Positions 41,485 to 41,520 of a stretch of DNA of 41,520 nt are shown one piece after another. The position numbers and the translations under genes are program-made. The notes beneath the pieces were generated by a model that saw nothing but the letters and a program-made list of their open reading frames with translations, ran no database searches and had not been told where the DNA came from. This stretch comes from an uncultured Anaeroplasmataceae bacterium (GTDB taxonomy: Bacteria; Bacillota_I; Bacilli_A; Acholeplasmatales; Anaeroplasmataceae): contig CAKQEA010000018.1 in NCBI GenBank assembly GCA_934229785.1, positions 1-41,520 of the forward strand, written 5' to 3'. Positions within the stretch are counted from its first letter, which is position 1. Each line of letters opens with the position of its first letter.

Positions 41485-41520
41485 TTAATGTAAAAAGTAT
41501 ATATCACTAAAAATGCAATA

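Overview
The window is low-GC, AT-rich bacterial chromosome. Gene content and order point to the Bacillota, probably a Bacilli or Erysipelotrichia-like lineage. Support comes from rplU-prp-rpmA-obg, ftsY-ylxM-ffh, rbgA-rnhB, the yqe ribosome-biogenesis cluster, trhP1-trhP2 near greA, an Lrp regulator coupled to an aminotransferase, and a sporulation-type sigma K. UGA ends several genes (cas2, sftA-like, yitT, glgP) and RF2 is present, so the code is the standard bacterial one and not the mycoplasma one. I found no tRNA or rRNA genes.

Region 1 (1-7889) is a defence island. The left edge carries what looks like the last two domains (D5 and D6) of a group II intron. A minus-strand tracrRNA gene with a near-consensus promoter follows. 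Then comes a tightly overlapping type II-A operon (cas9-cas1-cas2-csn2), a promoter inside the csn2 tail, a very short leader, and an array of 24 repeats and 23 spacers ending in a degenerate repeat and a terminator. Three features deserve attention: a perfect 11-bp inverted repeat around the tracrRNA anti-repeat and -10 element, a leader segment complementary to the first repeat, and a 24-bp tandem duplication in cas9 just ahead of the HNH domain.

Region 2 (7880-11435) holds an HD-domain protein (minus strand), the L21 leader with rplU-prp-rpmA, the GTPase Obg, and a ParB-fold protein (minus strand). Prp should trim the N-terminal extension of L27 encoded next to it.

Region 3 (11436-20826) has alaR-alaT-like genes, prfB (no programmed frameshift, hairpin leader), a YitT membrane protein, recX, and the glycogen genes glgB and glgP. 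A candidate CcpA site lies before glgP.

Region 4 (20827-34528) has a membrane-anchored MutS-like ATPase, a HAD phosphatase, and a run of an unknown membrane protein, soluble FtsK/SftA-like translocase, signal peptidase I, RbgA and RNase HII. It continues with topA carrying six zinc ribbons, then ftsY-ylxM-ffh for the SRP pathway.

Region 5 (34529-41520) has the U32-family tRNA hydroxylation pair trhP1-trhP2, an unknown minus-strand gene, a YgjP-like metallopeptidase, greA, sigK, yqeG, yqeH and a single reading frame joining YqeK to RsfS. The right edge carries two strong hairpins.

The CRISPR-Cas locus itself belongs to a known class. Its RNA-level control architecture (tracrRNA inverted repeat plus leader-repeat hairpin) is the most promising place to look for new biology.
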